31,068 nucleotides of DNA, taken from Chrysochromulina parva. Lineage: Eukaryota; Haptophyta; Prymnesiales; Chrysochromulinaceae. The notes under the pieces are model-generated. The model made no database searches, was not told the DNA's origin, and saw only the letters and a list, made by a program, of their open reading frames with translations. Below, one piece after another: positions 1 to 8,525 of this stretch. Both the position numbers and the translations under genes were made by a program. The stretch is from positions 1-31,068 of the forward strand of contig PJAB01000277.1 in NCBI GenBank assembly GCA_002887195.1, read 5' to 3'. How positions within the stretch are numbered: the stretch's first letter is position 1; every line of letters begins with the position of its first letter.

Positions 1-38
1 CCGCCGCCACCGCCGCCGCCGCCGCCGCCGCTGCCGCT

Positions 39-80
<42 letters not shown>
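1..80. repeat. CCG trinucleotide microsatellite
   Basis: Almost uninterrupted CCG/CGC repeat with two CTG interruptions. On the minus strand it encodes a poly-glycine tract (GGC codons with AGC serine interruptions) in exon 2 of the RAD5-like gene. The window edge cuts it. Confidence 0.9.
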
Positions 81-89
<9 letters not shown>

Positions 90-1356
90 GCTGTCGGCTC
101 CCACGTCGACGCCTGCGTGCGGATCGGTGGCGGGGGCGATTTCGGGCGGCAGCCGGAGCTGCTGGACCAACCGACTGAGCGCGTACCTGTGGGGAGCAGA
201 GCGTCGTGGTGAGCACATGCATGCTGGGCCAGCCGACGCATGCATGCTGGACCAGCCGACTTAAAGCGAGCGCGTACCGACGCGCCGTGGCCGCGGCCGC
301 CGTCTCGCTTGCATCGACGCCCGCGGACGCGGCGGCGGCGAGGTCGTCAGTGAACGCCGCGCGCTCGAGCCAGATCTTGATGCGCAGCGGGAATGCGTCC
401 ATGATGCCCAGGCCGCCGGGGGGCAGCCGGCCGGCCGAGAGCTCGACTGAGGCCCGGTGCGTGTCCAAGAGCGGCGCGAGGCACTCTGCGAGCTCAAGAG
501 GCAGTCGGCCGAGCTCCGACCCTCGCGCCGAGCAGAAGCGAAGGATGCTGTTCGTGGGCGGCGCCGCAGCTTTGAAGAAAGGACCTCTGGAGGCTCCGCT
601 GCCGCGCGCGCCGCCGCCACCGCGCGCGCCGCCGCCACCGCCACGCCCGCCGCCGCCGCCGCTGCCGCCGCCTCCACCCCCTCGCTTGGCGGCGGGCTTG
701 GAGGGCGCGGCTTGACGTTTCAGGGTGAGAGGCTCGTCCTCGAGCACCTCGCCCTCACGGATGCGCGAGAGAGAAAGGGCTCGTACCTCCGCTGGTGGAG
801 CGAGCAGCTTGGGCCACACGGCCGCGGCGGCAGCGCTCGCGCCCGTGACCGCGCTTGCGCCCGTGAAGGCCGCACCACCATCAGCGTACGCGCAGGCGGA
901 GGCCGAAGCGGAGGCCGAGGCGGAGGCTGAGGCGGAGGCCGAGGCGGAGGCAGGGCTGCCACCATCTCGCGGCTGCAGCGCTGCCGGTGCCGGCGCTGGT
1001 GCTGGTGATGGTGCTGCGGCAGGCGGTGCCGAGCATGCGACGAGTGGCGGGACACGCACAGCTGGCACGCTGTCATCTATGTCGTCCAGGTCGATGGCGT
1101 TAGCCGCGTGGGCTCCGGAGGCGCCAGCCGTGGCGGCAGCGTGATCTGCCGCAGGCGCCGCATACGGCGAGAACGAGGGCGGCGGTGGCGGCGGAGAGAA
1201 GACTTCCTCTGGCTGTGCATCGAGTAGCAGGTTGAGCGCCGTGCCCACGTCGCCGCTCGAGCGGCGCAGCGCATCCTCAACAATGTGCCGCGCGGGAGTC
1301 GCGGCGCCCATGATGGCATGAATGGTGTTCGCGCCGACGCGGATGAGCGCGTTCAT
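1..1356 (-). CDS. RAD5/HLTF-like protein, N-terminal part (UBA-like + HIRAN), partial
   Basis: Exon 1 is 1356..278 and exon 2 is 186..1, running off the window, so only the N-terminal ~420 residues are present. Residues 1-47 read as a UBA-like helical bundle (IHAIMGAATPARHIVEDAL then GDVGTALNLLLD). Residues 181-332 hold a split HIRAN-like region with a poly-Gly/RGG insert at about 231-257; its end (RFCSARGSELGRLPLELAEC, then GGLGIMDAFPLRIKIWLE) matches my memory of plant RAD5A, where the equivalent is ...IGRIPNEWARCLLPL...ALGIMD. Family members are SWI2/SNF2 ATPases with a RING finger that poly-ubiquitinate PCNA in DNA damage tolerance; those catalytic domains would lie beyond base 1. Start chosen at 1356 because the UBA-like fold begins there; 1311 is an alternative. 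Odd: Ser-Ala hexanucleotide repeat (901-960) and long glycine tracts. Head to head with the MYB gene. The family call rests on recognised motifs, not a search. Confidence 0.72.
187..277 (-). repeat. Intron 1 of the RAD5-like gene, with exon-derived tandem copies
   Basis: GT-AG intron of 91 nt (donor GTACGC at 277, acceptor CCCCACAG ending at 187). The first ten bases of the intron, GTACGCGCTC, are also the first ten of exon 2, and the next block AGTCGGCTGGTCCAGCA of the intron (261-245) matches AGTCGGTTGGTCCAGCA of exon 2 (176-160) with one mismatch, after a 6-nt insertion. A third copy of the second block lies at 237-222, 23 nt from the other intronic copy, separated by GCATGC runs. Splicing here restores R-YALSRLVQQLRLPPEI. 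Confidence 0.75.
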
Positions 1357-1576
1357 CGCGCGCCCAAGTGAGGAACCTCGAGCGAAAAGGCGCGGAAATC
1401 GCGCCCCAAAATTCACATATGTCCGTCGAGAGGGTCTTCGCAAAAAAATCGTGCGCATCATCCTTGATTTTTCGGATCCTCGAGAGCGCAACGGCCAACC
1501 TAAACAGGCATTGCCGTCGTCTCACCGTGACTGGAGCCGGAGGGCAGGGTCAGGTACAACTCTCACCTGTTGGCGC
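1357..1576. promoter_or_regulatory. Shared divergent promoter, RAD5-like / MYB
   Basis: 220 bp between the two chosen start codons. It is locally less GC-rich (CCCCAAAATTCACATATG at about 1405-1422 and a run of seven A near 1441) than the flanking coding sequence. No TATA box is evident. Role inferred from the head-to-head layout only. Confidence 0.45.
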
Positions 1577-2977
1577 ATGGTCTTATCGCACGCCCCGCTC
1601 GAGCCGCTCTCGATGAGCGAGCAGGACTCCATGACGTCGTCGGGCGAGTCCGAGATGGTGACGCCCACCGACGAGAGCATGCCCTCGGCGGGGCTCGGCC
1701 TGCTCGCCGCGGCCGCGAGCGCGCCGACCTCGAGGGTTGGCGCGGTGCATGGCAAGGACGAGGAGGAGCTCGACGCGGACGAATCGGACGACGACGAGGG
1801 GCTTGTGGTTGCGAGCGCCGTCGTCGAGAGCTTGCATCACGCGCCGCCCACCGACGTCGAGCAGGGCCAGATCATCGCACGGCAGCAAAAGGAGATTGCG
1901 GCCCTCCGCGAGCTTGTCGCCTCGCAGGCGGCGGCGATCGAGCACCTGCGCGCGGCCGCCGCGTGCGTGGCGCCGCACGGCCCGCACCCACCGGGCACCT
2001 CGCCGCCGCCACCCTACGGCCCGGCCTCGCCCAGCTCGGAGCTCATCTCGGCCGCCGAGGAGCTCGACGCGCTCTCCCCCTCGCACGCAAGGCACACCTC
2101 GCGCCTACCGTCGGGGTTGGGGCACTCGCAGGGCTTCTACCTGCCGCAGCACGCGCTCTCGGACGGCTCGGCTAAGCAGCACTCGGACGCACGCGCTCTG
2201 CCCACGCCGCAGCAGCACCGCACCGCCACGCCCACGAGCGAGCGTCACCACCCCCACCACTTTGCCGCCGGTCCCTCCTACAACGCGCTGCTCGACGCGC
2301 CGCCGGCGGCGAAGCGACTCAAGAGCCACGAGGCGTCGTCGGCGCCCTCGCCGCGCGCCGACGCACTCCCGTACGCCGCCGTCACGCTCTCATTGCATCC
2401 GTATCGGACGACCGTCATGGGCAAGGCGCAGCCAAGGATGGGGCGCACGAACACGCACGTGCTATGGACAGTCCAGGAGGACGAGTGCTTACGACGGCTG
2501 GTGGCGGAGCACGGCGAGCAGGCGTGGGCGCTCGTGGCGAGCCGCATGCCCCACGAGCGCAACAATAAGCAGTGCCGCGAGCGCTGGCGTAACCACCTGC
2601 GCCCTCAGTGCAACAAGGGCCCGTGGACGGATGCGGAGGATCTGAGGATCCTTGAGATGGTGCAGCAGCACGGTACCAAGTGGGCGAAGATCTCGAGCTT
2701 GTACCTGCCCGACCGCCCCGAGAACGACATCAAGAACCGCTGGCACATCCTAGCGCGCCTCCACCAGCACACAGCCAACGGCGCCCAGCACGGCGCCTCG
2801 GCGGCGGGCACGGCTATGGCGATGGCCGGTGGCGAGCTGGCATTCTCCTCGTTGGCGCGCCCCGGCTCGGCCTTGGGCGCCGCCTTGGGCGCCGCCTTGG
2901 GCGCCGCCACGTCCGCGCTGCCACCCGAAACCGCCGCCCTCGCCGCCGTCGCCCTCGCGTCCCTCGACGGGGTGTGA
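1577..2977 (+). CDS. R2R3 MYB transcription factor
   Basis: A 466-residue single-exon protein. Two MYB repeats lie at about residues 292-395: R2 begins at VLWTVQEDECLRRLVAEHG and R3 at GPWTDAEDLRILEMVQQHG, each with the three regularly spaced tryptophans (W..QAW..RERW and W..TKW..KNRW) that form the helix-turn-helix core. This is the DNA-binding unit of nuclear R2R3 MYBs, whose recognition helices are in QCRERWRNHL and ENDIKNRWHIL. Upstream there is an acidic stretch (DEEELDADESDDDE) and a short possible coiled coil (QIIARQQKEIAALRELVASQ). The open frame extends to 1322, but those first 85 codons overlap the RAD5-like gene and look like 5' leader, so 1577 (MVLSHAP) is preferred; 1613 (MSEQDS) is also possible. 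The C terminus is Ala/Gly-rich with a repeated LGAA unit. Target genes unknown. Confidence 0.9.
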   Translation: MVLSHAPLEPLSMSEQDSMTSSGESEMVTPTDESMPSAGLGLLAAAASAPTSRVGAVHGKDEEELDADESDDDEGLVVASAVVESLHHAPPTDVEQGQIIARQQKEIAALRELVASQAAAIEHLRAAAACVAPHGPHPPGTSPPPPYGPASPSSELISAAEELDALSPSHARHTSRLPSGLGHSQGFYLPQHALSDGSAKQHSDARALPTPQQHRTATPTSERHHPHHFAAGPSYNALLDAPPAAKRLKSHEASSAPSPRADALPYAAVTLSLHPYRTTVMGKAQPRMGRTNTHVLWTVQEDECLRRLVAEHGEQAWALVASRMPHERNNKQCRERWRNHLRPQCNKGPWTDAEDLRILEMVQQHGTKWAKISSLYLPDRPENDIKNRWHILARLHQHTANGAQHGASAAGTAMAMAGGELAFSSLARPGSALGAALGAALGAATSALPPETAALAAVALASLDGV

Positions 2978-3136
2978 ACGTGGGGTGTGAATGTGGGGTG
3001 TGAACGTCGCCCTCGCGTCTCTCGACGCACGCGCCATTGAGACCGCCTGAGGACGGGAAGGCGCGGGGCACCTCCCTTCACGGCGGGTGTCTTCTCCGTA
3101 GGCTCGAGAAGAGCCCCCCCCCCGACCCGTCCCTTG

Positions 3137-3146
3137 CCATATTAGG
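3137..3146. promoter_or_regulatory. CArG-type box CCATATTAGG
   Basis: Perfect CC(A/T)6GG decamer, the binding consensus of SRF-type MADS-box factors. One of four in this gene-free stretch; function is inferred. Confidence 0.35.
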
Positions 3147-3804
3147 GCTGGGCGCGTCCCTCGATTGACGAACACAGCAGCAGCAGCAAAGACTCGAGGA
3201 CACAGAGACTCCAGGACACAGAGACAGAACAGCATGCAAACACCGCTGAGAAGTGTGTGCCGTCGGCTCCATTTGGCATGGTGTGGAGCATGGTGGATGC
3301 TCACCGGAGGCTACCTGGCTACTACGCCGCCGGCGAACGATACGGCGCATGCGCGTCGCGCGGCGGGCAGCCCTCGTGCCTCGAGGTGAATATACGAGGA
3401 CGGCGGGGAGCGCGGCGAGACCGCGTATGTCGGTAGCCGGAGGCCGCCGCCATTCCGCACCCGAACCGCCCTCCGTGCGCGCCGGTTTAGCGTCCGCATA
3501 AATATCGCGATTTAAGTATTAAGACGACGTGATGATTGCACTTCCGCAGAACCGGATTGAATCATTGGGGATTGCGGATAAGAAACGTAATAGAACCTGC
3601 CTCCACTCGCGTCCGGTCGTCGTCCCGCCGCGGCGCGTCTCGCGAGGCGCCCCGTGCGCCGGCCGGCGCACTAAGAGCGCTGGCTTGCGCAGGACGTTGG
3701 AGGAGCACTCGCAACTGGCCAGAGTGTTCCCACATGCCGTGCGCAGGAGGTTTGGCACCGCCTTGTACCCGGTGTCTTCGTCGGGCGTCGCCCGCTCGTG
3801 GCTC

Positions 3805-3905
3805 CCATATTTGGAAGATGGGCATTGGCTCGGTGACGTGGCCGTTGGCCGCACCAGTCCGATCCCGCGTCCTAATATGGGAGCCCGCCCATCGTCCTAA
3901 TATGG
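3805..3905. promoter_or_regulatory. Cluster of three CArG-type boxes
   Basis: CCATATTTGG at 3805-3814, CCTAATATGG at 3871-3880 and the same decamer again at 3896-3905. All fit CC(A/T)6GG exactly. The first and second sit inside an inverted repeat (GCTCCCATATT at 3801-3811 against AATATGGGAGC at 3874-3884), with GATGGGC and GCCCATC inside and outside as a second short inverted pair. Confidence 0.4.
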
Positions 3906-3932
3906 AATTCCGGTCATGCCGATGGGCCGGCC

Positions 3933-5524
3933 TCAACGGGCGAACGGCAGGCACAGGTACGCGCCATAAAAGTACTTCCAGAGCTCCATGTACAGGGCGT
4001 AGACGGCTGGGGGGTCATCGGGCGACACGCTCGCGGCACGACGGCGGATGGCGACGACGGAGGCGGCGCAGGCGAGGCTGACGGCGAGGCGACGCACGGC
4101 GAGCGCCGCGGTGGGCGCGAGCGTCGCGGCCGCGCCGAGTGCCACTCCGGTTAGCGCGAGCGTCGTCGTGAGCAGATTGAGTCCCAGCCGCAGAACCGCC
4201 GCGGCCCCGATGCGCACCTGATGAGGGAGGTCATCGAGTGGCCATCAATGGCCCTCAGTGGTCATCGAATGGCAATCAGTGGCAATCAGTGGCACTCGGC
4301 AGCACTCGGTAGCACTCAGCGGCAATCCATCTCTGATGAAGGAGGCCATCAGATCCACTCAGCGGCAATCAGCGGCAATCCATCTCTGATTAAGGAAGCC
4401 ATCAGATCCACTCAGCGGCACTCGACTCAGCGGAAATCCATGGCAACCAGTGGCGCGCTCGCACCGAGAAGGAGCGGATTCCAAACTGTCGGTCGCCCTT
4501 GATGTCGGGCACGTCTTTCAACAACGCGATCACGAGGCCGAAGAGGCTGAAGAAGCCAACGGGCGCCCAGCAGCGAAGCGGCAGCGACGACCAGCCGAGC
4601 GCCGCCGACGGCAGCGAGCCTGCCGCGGCCGCGGCGACGGAGATCGCGTGTGCGCAGAAGCCCCAATTGACCAGCGCACCGCTGCGGGCGGCATGGGGCG
4701 TGGGGGCGAGTGTGAGTGCGAGCCGGGAGGGCGCGTGCAAGGGGATCCATCGGCCGAGGACTGGCTGGCACACGCGCATGCATGCATGCAAGGGGATCCA
4801 TCGGCCGAGGACTGGCTGGCACACGCGCATGCATGCACCGGACGGTGATGATGCAGGCGCTAGCGAGGAGCGGGAAGCGCTTGAGACGGAAGGGCGGCGC
4901 CGAGTAGAGCGTGCCAAGCACCGCCGAGCCCAGCAGCGTGATGCGCAGCGCGTTCGTAGAGAGCCAGGGATGCCACCAGCCGAGGCCGAGGGAGAGGACG
5001 AGAGCTCCAGCCACGAGCAGGCTGCCGGCGAACGGACTGAGCTCGCCCGAGGCCAGCGGCAGGTCGGGTTTGTTGATGCGGTCAATCTCGATGTCGAGCA
5101 GCTGGTTGAGGCCGGTGATGTACACGTTCATGAGCAGCGCGGCGGGCAAGGCGTACAGCACGCCTTGGAGCAGTGGCAGCGACAGCGCCGCTCCCGCCGG
5201 CGCCGCGTACAACGTGAGCGCAGGAATGCACACCGCGGAGCCGAGCATAGTATGCGGTCGCGAGAAGCGCCAGAGCACGTGCAGCAGCGACGATGGCCGC
5301 GGCAGCGCAACTGCGATGTCAGCAGGGAGCGGCTCGCTGTCGTCCTCGCTGTCGTCCTCGCTGTGCTGGGCGAGAGCACTCCGTGGCGGGCTGGCGACCG
5401 CGACGCTCCGACGGCAGCGCGGCGCAAGGGTCGGTCGAGCAGCAGAGGTAGCGGAACCGGTTGACAGCGCGTGGACGCGCACTCCCGACAGTAGGAGTGC
5501 AGACAATACGAAGCGCGCCGACAT
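3933..5524 (-). CDS. Homogentisate prenyltransferase (UbiA family), plastid-targeted
   Basis: Three exons: 5524..4839, 4681..4465, 4217..3933; 395 residues. It should condense homogentisate with a prenyl diphosphate (phytyl for tocopherol, solanesyl for plastoquinone) in a plastid membrane. The first Asp-rich motif is N140-QLLD-IEID148 followed by RINKPDLPLASGELS; the second is KDVPDIKGD (284-292) followed by FGIRSFSVR. The ending YMELWKYFYGAYLCLPFAR is typical of the homogentisate branch. Splices restore TVR-GALVNWGF and RSFS-VRIGAA, both conserved. Residues 1-19 look like a signal peptide (SALLLSGVRVHA) and 20-75 like a transit region, as expected for a secondary plastid. Phytyl versus solanesyl use cannot be decided here. 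Both introns are repeat-rich. Head to head with the PB1 gene. Confidence 0.9.
4218..4464 (-). repeat. Prenyltransferase intron 2: sense-oriented 10-12-nt repeats
   Basis: 247-nt GT-AG intron. In gene sense it is mostly degenerate units such as CGCTGAGTGC, CACTGATTGC and CATTGATGGC, ending CCTCCCTCATCAG before exon 3. A 53-bp longer-period duplication is superimposed (copies starting near 4323 and 4376 on the plus strand). The donor GTGCGA and the exon 3 start GTGCGC share GTGCG. The 16-mer GATTGCCGCTGAGTGC also occurs in the intron at 15246-15327 of an unrelated gene. Confidence 0.85.
4682..4838 (-). repeat. Prenyltransferase intron 1: 51-bp tandem duplication
   Basis: 157-nt intron (donor GTGCAT, acceptor CCGCCCGCAG). 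It holds two near-identical copies, period 51 (plus-strand starts about 4741 and 4792), each containing CGGCCGAGGACTGGCTGGC and ending in GCATGCATGCA. The exon 1 end plus intron start reads CGGTGC, and exon 2 also starts CGGTGC. Confidence 0.85.
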
Positions 5525-5752
5525 CTCCGCCGCCGACGCGGAAGGTACACAAGGAGCAATTCCTCAAAGGGATGTGGGGAATTCGGCACAAAGACCCACA
5601 TCTTGTCCGACGCACCTCCCTCAGATGTGGGGACCAGACCTGCTACTCTCTTTGAGCGATGCATGCGTGGTTTTCATTTTTCTAACAGATTTTCTCGAGA
5701 AGAGACGCACACTTGTGCACATCCGCACACGGGTCCCTCGCGGTCCCTCTCC
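5525..5752. promoter_or_regulatory. Shared divergent promoter, prenyltransferase / PB1 gene
   Basis: 228 bp between start codons. Contains GATGTGGGGA at 5571-5580, its inverted core CCCACATC at 5595-5602, and GATGTGGGGA again at 5624-5633, giving alternating hairpin or paired binding sites. No TATA box is visible. Confidence 0.45.
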
Positions 5753-6978
5753 ATGCCCCCGTCCCCCATCAGCGACGACGACTTCGAGCGACTTCCCCCG
5801 AACTCGACGGCGGCGGCGGCGCGGTGCCCCCTCGCGCCCCTTGGCGCCAGCTCGCAAGTGGCGGCGCAGGCCAGCTCGCAAGCGGGCGCCAAGGGCTGTC
5901 GCCAGCCGCCCGAGACTGTGGAGCGCGTGCACGAGCTCTGCCGCGAGGGGCGCAGCCTGAGCGGCATCCGCAACAAGCTCAACGAAGAGGGCTTCAAGAA
6001 CTCCCGAGGCCAAGTCTGGCCCATCAACAATGACCACGCAGTGGTCATTCGCATCATCACGAAGAAAGGCTACACGGTCCCGCCGCTCGATTCCGACGGC
6101 GAGGAGGAGGACGAAGGAGAGGGCGATGAGGCGGCTGCGGTGACGGCGGCGGGCGACGATGGCGAGGCGGCGGCCGAGGGCGAGGGTGGTGACGAGCCGA
6201 GAAGCCGCCGCGGCACCGGCAGCGCTGCGCCACCGCCAATCTACAATGAGCGCCAGCTGAGCAAGGCAGCGCAGGCTGTTGCGACCGCCAAGGCGGCCAA
6301 GCCAAGCCAAGCCAAGCCGGGCGACGGCACCAAGAGACGTGGCCGTCCACCCTCTAGCCAGCTCCGTCCGCCCGCGAGCCAGCCGGTGGCCAAGTACCCT
6401 CGTGTCTACCGTGGTGCCGCTGGCGCCGCAGCGCTGGCTGAGGACTCCAACCTGATCGCATTCAAGCTGAAGCTCGAGAATGGCGAGAAGTGCCTGCTCG
6501 ATCGATCGCTCTCATTTGACGCGCTGTGCGACGAGGCGCGCAAGGCGCTCCACCCAGGCTTGCCGCCTGCCGAACAGCCGCTCGTGCGCCGCTTCACCTT
6601 CGTCGACCATGAGGGTGACATGATCGCCATCATGAACGACATGCAGCTCAAGAGCGCGGTGAGAACCATCAAAGCCGCACCCTCGTCCCGGACCCTCGTC
6701 CGCACAGCACAGCAGCACACTCGTCCGCAGAACCCCTTCCGAATCTAACCGCGCGCGCCCGCGCGCGCTCATTTGCACGACGCGCTCACAAGCCACGCCT
6801 TTCTAACGCCACTATGCCGACTGAATGCCGACTGTCTTTGTTGTGCACAAAGATCCTCTCCTTCAAGTTTGACGAGGCGCGCTACCTGCAGCTCAAGGCC
6901 GACACCACAAGCGGGCCCATGCCGGCCGCCTCGGCCTCCGTGCAGGAGCTCGACGATGACGAGGAGCCCGCCGAGTGA
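5753..6978 (+). CDS. HTH / AT-hook / PB1 domain protein, probable DNA-binding regulator
   Basis: Exons 5753..6658 and 6853..6978, 343 residues. Residues 54-108 (ETVERVHELCREG, then SLSGIRNKLNEEGFKNSRGQ and WPINNDHAVV) look like the helix-turn-helix segment of serine-recombinase C-terminal domains. Residues 193-200 (TKRRGRPP) are an AT-hook. Residues about 233-316 are a PB1-type fold: a basic first strand (FKLKLENGEKCLL), then the acidic OPCA-like loop FVDHEGDMIAIMNDMQLKSA, completed by exon 2 (ILSFKFDEARYLQLKADT). PB1 domains pair head to tail with other PB1 proteins. Splicing at GCG/GTGAGA to CACAAAG/ATC is needed to complete the domain; reading through the intron leaves it unfinished. Start 5753 is preferred over upstream in-frame ATGs at 5603 and 5663, which lie in the promoter region. 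Acidic linker at 113-150. No named family recognised. Confidence 0.72.
6659..6852 (+). other. Intron of the HTH/PB1 gene
   Basis: 194-nt GT-AG intron with donor GTGAGA, a canonical-looking branch site CTAAC at about 6803-6807 and an 11-nt near-tandem unit ATGCCGACTGA/ATGCCGACTGT at 6814-6835 close to the acceptor. Confidence 0.7.
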
Positions 6979-7333
6979 ACGGTTAAACTGAACGGACGAG
7001 CTACGGACGAGCAGCTGTGCAGCGCGCTAGCGCTACGCGCGTCGCGGCGGCGGCGCGGCGGCGCGGGCGCGGGGGTTTGCGCAGATCAACATTCTTTGCC
7101 TGATGGCAAAACGGGCCGATTTCATTCGTGCGCCTCTCGGTTGCGCCTCGGTTGTTGTCGTTGTCGTGTGTCCCACCGCCAACCCTTGCGGTTTGTGATA
7201 CGAGGGTTCGTCAACAGTACAACTGAACTGTGAAGGTGAAACGTGTATCGTTTTCATGCTTGCCACAGTGCTGGGTGCTGCTGCCGTGCGCTCATTTGTT
7301 CATGTGACAAGGAAGTAGTCTGAGATACAATAC
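6979..7333. other. Intergenic, no feature seen
   Basis: 355 bp between the HTH/PB1 stop and the next start. It includes a GC-only patch (7040-7075) and a T/G-rich segment with GTTGTTGTCGTTGTCGTG near 7151. A possible signal-peptide-like start lies at 7258 (ATGCTTGCCACAGTGCTGG), but no phase-consistent splice to the next gene was found. Confidence 0.5.
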
Positions 7334-8525
7334 ATGAGCAGGAATACCGAGCCCTGTGGCCCGATTGTGCTCTTGAAGCAGATGAGCCTCTCTCCGTGCG
7401 CATTCACTTCTTCTTTTGGAATGGTTGCTAGTGCAAGCGCTGGCTCAGTCATGTGGGTCGGCAAGGGCTGCCGTGGTGTGTTCTGCTGCGCTGGTCGTTT
7501 TGTTTCGTGCGGCAGCAAGGGCGAGCGGGGAAGGCAGCATTGCGGATGCAACACCACAAAATCATGCGCGCCTGTAACGCGTGCTTGGCCTGACCAGCGG
7601 GAGCATGGCCGTGCATGCTATCGTAGCCAGACATTCGACAGCGCCATGGCCGCAGACTCTGCACGTCCACCACGAATGTGGACACAGCGTGGCTGCGGCG
7701 GCTTCTTCTGCTGCGGGGGTGCATTGGTTCGCTGCACATCCACAGCACGTTATCGGCAGGAGTGCTCGTGCTTGCCGTCACCAGATGCCGGTAAGACGGC
7801 ACAGCAGCTAACGCATGCCACCACGTTCAATAATCTGACCGAATTGCGAGACGAGACCTCCATCTACCAGCATTACGTGCAGCCTCCCGCGTTTGACGCT
7901 GCGTTGCGACGCGTGTCCTCCCCCGTCGCCGAGGGCGACTGTATCGAGGTGCTCCACGTCTTCTACATGTACGATGGTCGCACTGACGCGGCGTGGCTCT
8001 ATCCTCTAACCGGCACCGGCGTGTGGCTCAGGATAGGTCGAGTACTCCATTTCGCCGAACACTTCGAGTTCAACCGTCGGTTCAATCGCTCGGCTACGGC
8101 AGGCGTCCCTTGTTCCCTCTCCAACAAGTGCCGATTCGTCTCGTCGGGCGCCGTCCACGAAGCTCGGGCTGGCGGATGGGACGTACGTGCTGCCTTTGGA
8201 TGGCCCCTTGATGGCCTCTTGATTGCGTCTTGATTGCGTCTTGATTGCGTCTTGATCGGCCAAATCCTTTTTGTCCATTCAGATGGTTCACTTCACTCGG
8301 CACACACAGGATTTGGCCGACGTGCGTCACGGGACGCCGGTGCCCAAGACTGAGCTCATGGACTTGCGCCCGGCCTTGTCCTTCGAGCCTGGGACACGGC
8401 CTTCGATGTACTATGCTGACCCGGCTTGCACTCGCGCGTGCGAAGTGGTCGCACATCGCGCAGCGGCCCTCCGCTGCAAGCCAGAGTGGCTCCCTATCGA
8501 ACCGTCAGTGCAAATCATGGACTGA
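7334..8525 (+). CDS. Cysteine-rich protein with two GC-x-G-x-F modules, function unknown
   Basis: Exons 7334..8182 and 8283..8525, 363 residues. Two modules share the pattern (M/L)W-x4-GC-x-G-x-F-x-C-x-G-x2-V-x-C...C-x-C: module 1 about 12-72 (MWVGKGCRGVFCCAGRFVSC) and module 2 about 78-146 (MWTQRGCGGFFCCGGALVRC). The WV-x2-GCR core recalls DUF3011, but that link is from memory. The rest contains VLHVFYMYDGRTDAAWLYPL and GTGVWLRIGR (206-236), which I do not recognise as a named domain. The cysteines suggest a disulphide-bonded, secreted or lumenal protein, yet no signal peptide follows the chosen ATG, so an upstream exon may be missing. The adjacent GT61 gene carries the same module, which suggests a common extracellular or Golgi setting. 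Confidence 0.65.
8183..8282 (+). repeat. Intron of the cysteine-rich gene: 11-nt repeats
   Basis: 100-nt intron (GTACGT...CATTCAG). Units GATGGCCTCTT (8210-8220), GATTGCGTCTT at 8221, 8232 and 8243, then GATCGGCCAAA give a strict 11-nt period. Three copies are identical. Confidence 0.85.

Larger units (their letters stand above)
2978..3932. other. Gene-free stretch between two convergent 3' ends
   Basis: No open frame here has a recognisable domain or convincing composition. Just after the MYB stop, a 13-nt unit (GTGGGGTGTGAA-type) is repeated, and a second copy of the CGCCCTCGCGTC.CTCGACG segment from the MYB coding end occurs at 3007-3027. A short repeat of CAGGACACAGAGAC type lies at 3194-3226. 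AT-rich patches occur at 3498-3530 (including the palindrome ATCGCGAT) against a GC-rich background. Four CArG-type boxes are listed separately. Confidence 0.6.

Noticed and set aside
1322..1576. N-terminal extension of the MYB protein
   Set aside because: These 85 codons overlap the RAD5-like start and the AT-richer promoter region and look non-coding.
3529..3900. A 123-residue plus-strand frame in the gene-free spacer
   Set aside because: Composition and start context are unconvincing, and no conserved segment is visible.
4499..5464. A 321-residue plus-strand open frame
   Set aside because: It is the antisense shadow of the prenyltransferase exons and introns; its sequence is Arg/Glu-rich without domains, and it includes the tandem intron repeat.
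7258..7333. An upstream signal-peptide exon for the cysteine-rich gene (MLATVLGAAAVRS)
   Set aside because: Attractive biologically, but the candidate donors give phase 0 or 1 while the acceptor before GAATACC needs phase 2.
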